A stretch of DNA of 64,000 bases from Pseudocoprococcus catus (GTDB lineage Bacteria; Bacillota; Clostridia; Lachnospirales; Lachnospiraceae), in NCBI RefSeq assembly GCF_902381825.1, contig NZ_LR698973.1, positions 3,309,739 through 3,373,738 on the forward strand, read 5' to 3'. The translations under genes and the position numbers were made by a program. Shown here piece after piece: positions 63,833 to 64,000 of this stretch. The notes below the pieces were generated by a model. That model saw only the letters and a program-made list of their open reading frames with translations, was not told where the DNA came from and searched no databases. The first letter of the stretch is position 1, and each line of letters begins with the position of its first letter.

Positions 63833-64000
63833 ATGGAGAAAAACGTGAAAGGCAATAAAGGATTTTCGTTAATTACAGTGATTATAACGGTTGCATTTAT
63901 CGGCATCCTCGGACTGCTGGTGCTTTATCTTGCTCTTCAGAATTTTAATATGAAGATTACCGGCATAAAGGGAAAGGACAGCTTTTATACTGCGGAGCAG
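63833..64000 (+). CDS. Pseudopilin, truncated by window edge
   Basis: The first 56 codons of a further prepilin-like protein. KGNKGFSLITVIITVAFIGILG has the leader, cleavage site and hydrophobic helix of a prepilin, but mature residue 5 is Thr rather than Glu, as in the tip pseudopilin GspK/PilX-type proteins. ATG 63833 is six bases after the previous stop; GTG 63845 with GGAG upstream is an alternative start. The rest lies outside the window. Confidence 0.75.
   Translation, partial: MEKNVKGNKGFSLITVIITVAFIGILGLLVLYLALQNFNMKITGIKGKDSFYTAEQ

Overview
The window looks like a chromosomal segment of a low-to-moderate-GC, Gram-positive anaerobe of the Clostridia, most likely a Lachnospiraceae-type gut commensal. 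This is inferred from gene content: strong purine-rich ribosome binding sites, a YerC-type Trp-repressor relative, a DUF1836 protein, a membrane pyrophosphatase with the signature of the K+-dependent class, an archaeal-type aspartate-semialdehyde dehydrogenase, an AtoE-type short-chain fatty acid carrier, and a clostridial-style type IV pilus locus. No phage, insertion sequence, CRISPR array or rRNA was recognised.

Layout. 0-6 kb: glutamate synthase (gltB, gltD), followed by an unusual nested palindrome. 6.5-12 kb: GNAT acetyltransferase, membrane pyrophosphatase, nitroreductase, peptidase T, a small unknown protein and a cold-shock protein. 12-21 kb: a HEAT-repeat/methyltransferase fusion, a MerR regulator, then a tight tetrapyrrole operon (hemA, a Met8-like precorrin-2 dehydrogenase, a HemC-CobA-HemD triple fusion, hemB, hemL) that runs from glutamyl-tRNA to precorrin-2 and sirohydrochlorin, i.e. 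towards sirohaem or cobalamin. 21-34 kb: a mixed region with an acyltransferase, AtoE carrier with a divergent AraC regulator, YerC, DUF1836, cupin, lipoproteins, a YczE-like membrane protein, an orphan solute-binding lipoprotein, an FKBP isomerase, DUF1275 and ThrE-like membrane proteins, and a divergent LysR regulator. 34-37 kb: a Uma2 plus AAA/PD-(D/E)XK pair. 37-44 kb: signal peptidase I, S1-domain protein, acidic membrane peptide, asd, an L,D-transpeptidase with an APETS-repeat tail, an RsmH paralogue and an aldose-epimerase-like protein. 44-49 kb: tRNA-Ser(CGA), divergent from a remarkable fusion of a TetM/EF-G-like GTPase to a Rae1/YacP-like NYN ribonuclease, then a convergent MATE transporter. 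49-54 kb: ddl, murF, pta and a small alarmone synthetase (RelQ type). 54-64 kb: a type IV pilus operon (pilB, pilT, pilC, pilin, prepilin peptidase, PilM-PilN fusion, PilO-like, a large pseudopilin and a truncated pseudopilin), running off the right edge and preceded by a perfect consensus promoter.

The best candidate for an undescribed system is the translational GTPase-Rae1 fusion at 44.5-47.4 kb. One polypeptide carries a ribosome A-site-binding GTPase and the homologue of a nuclease known to cut mRNA in the A site. Its decoding-site loop does not look like the tetracycline-displacing loop of TetM. Secondary candidates are the HEAT-methyltransferase lacking the usual NPPY motif, the RsmH paralogue outside a division cluster, the PilM-PilN fusion, the Uma2/AAA pair, and several structured intergenic elements, one of which is flanked by a 9-bp direct repeat.
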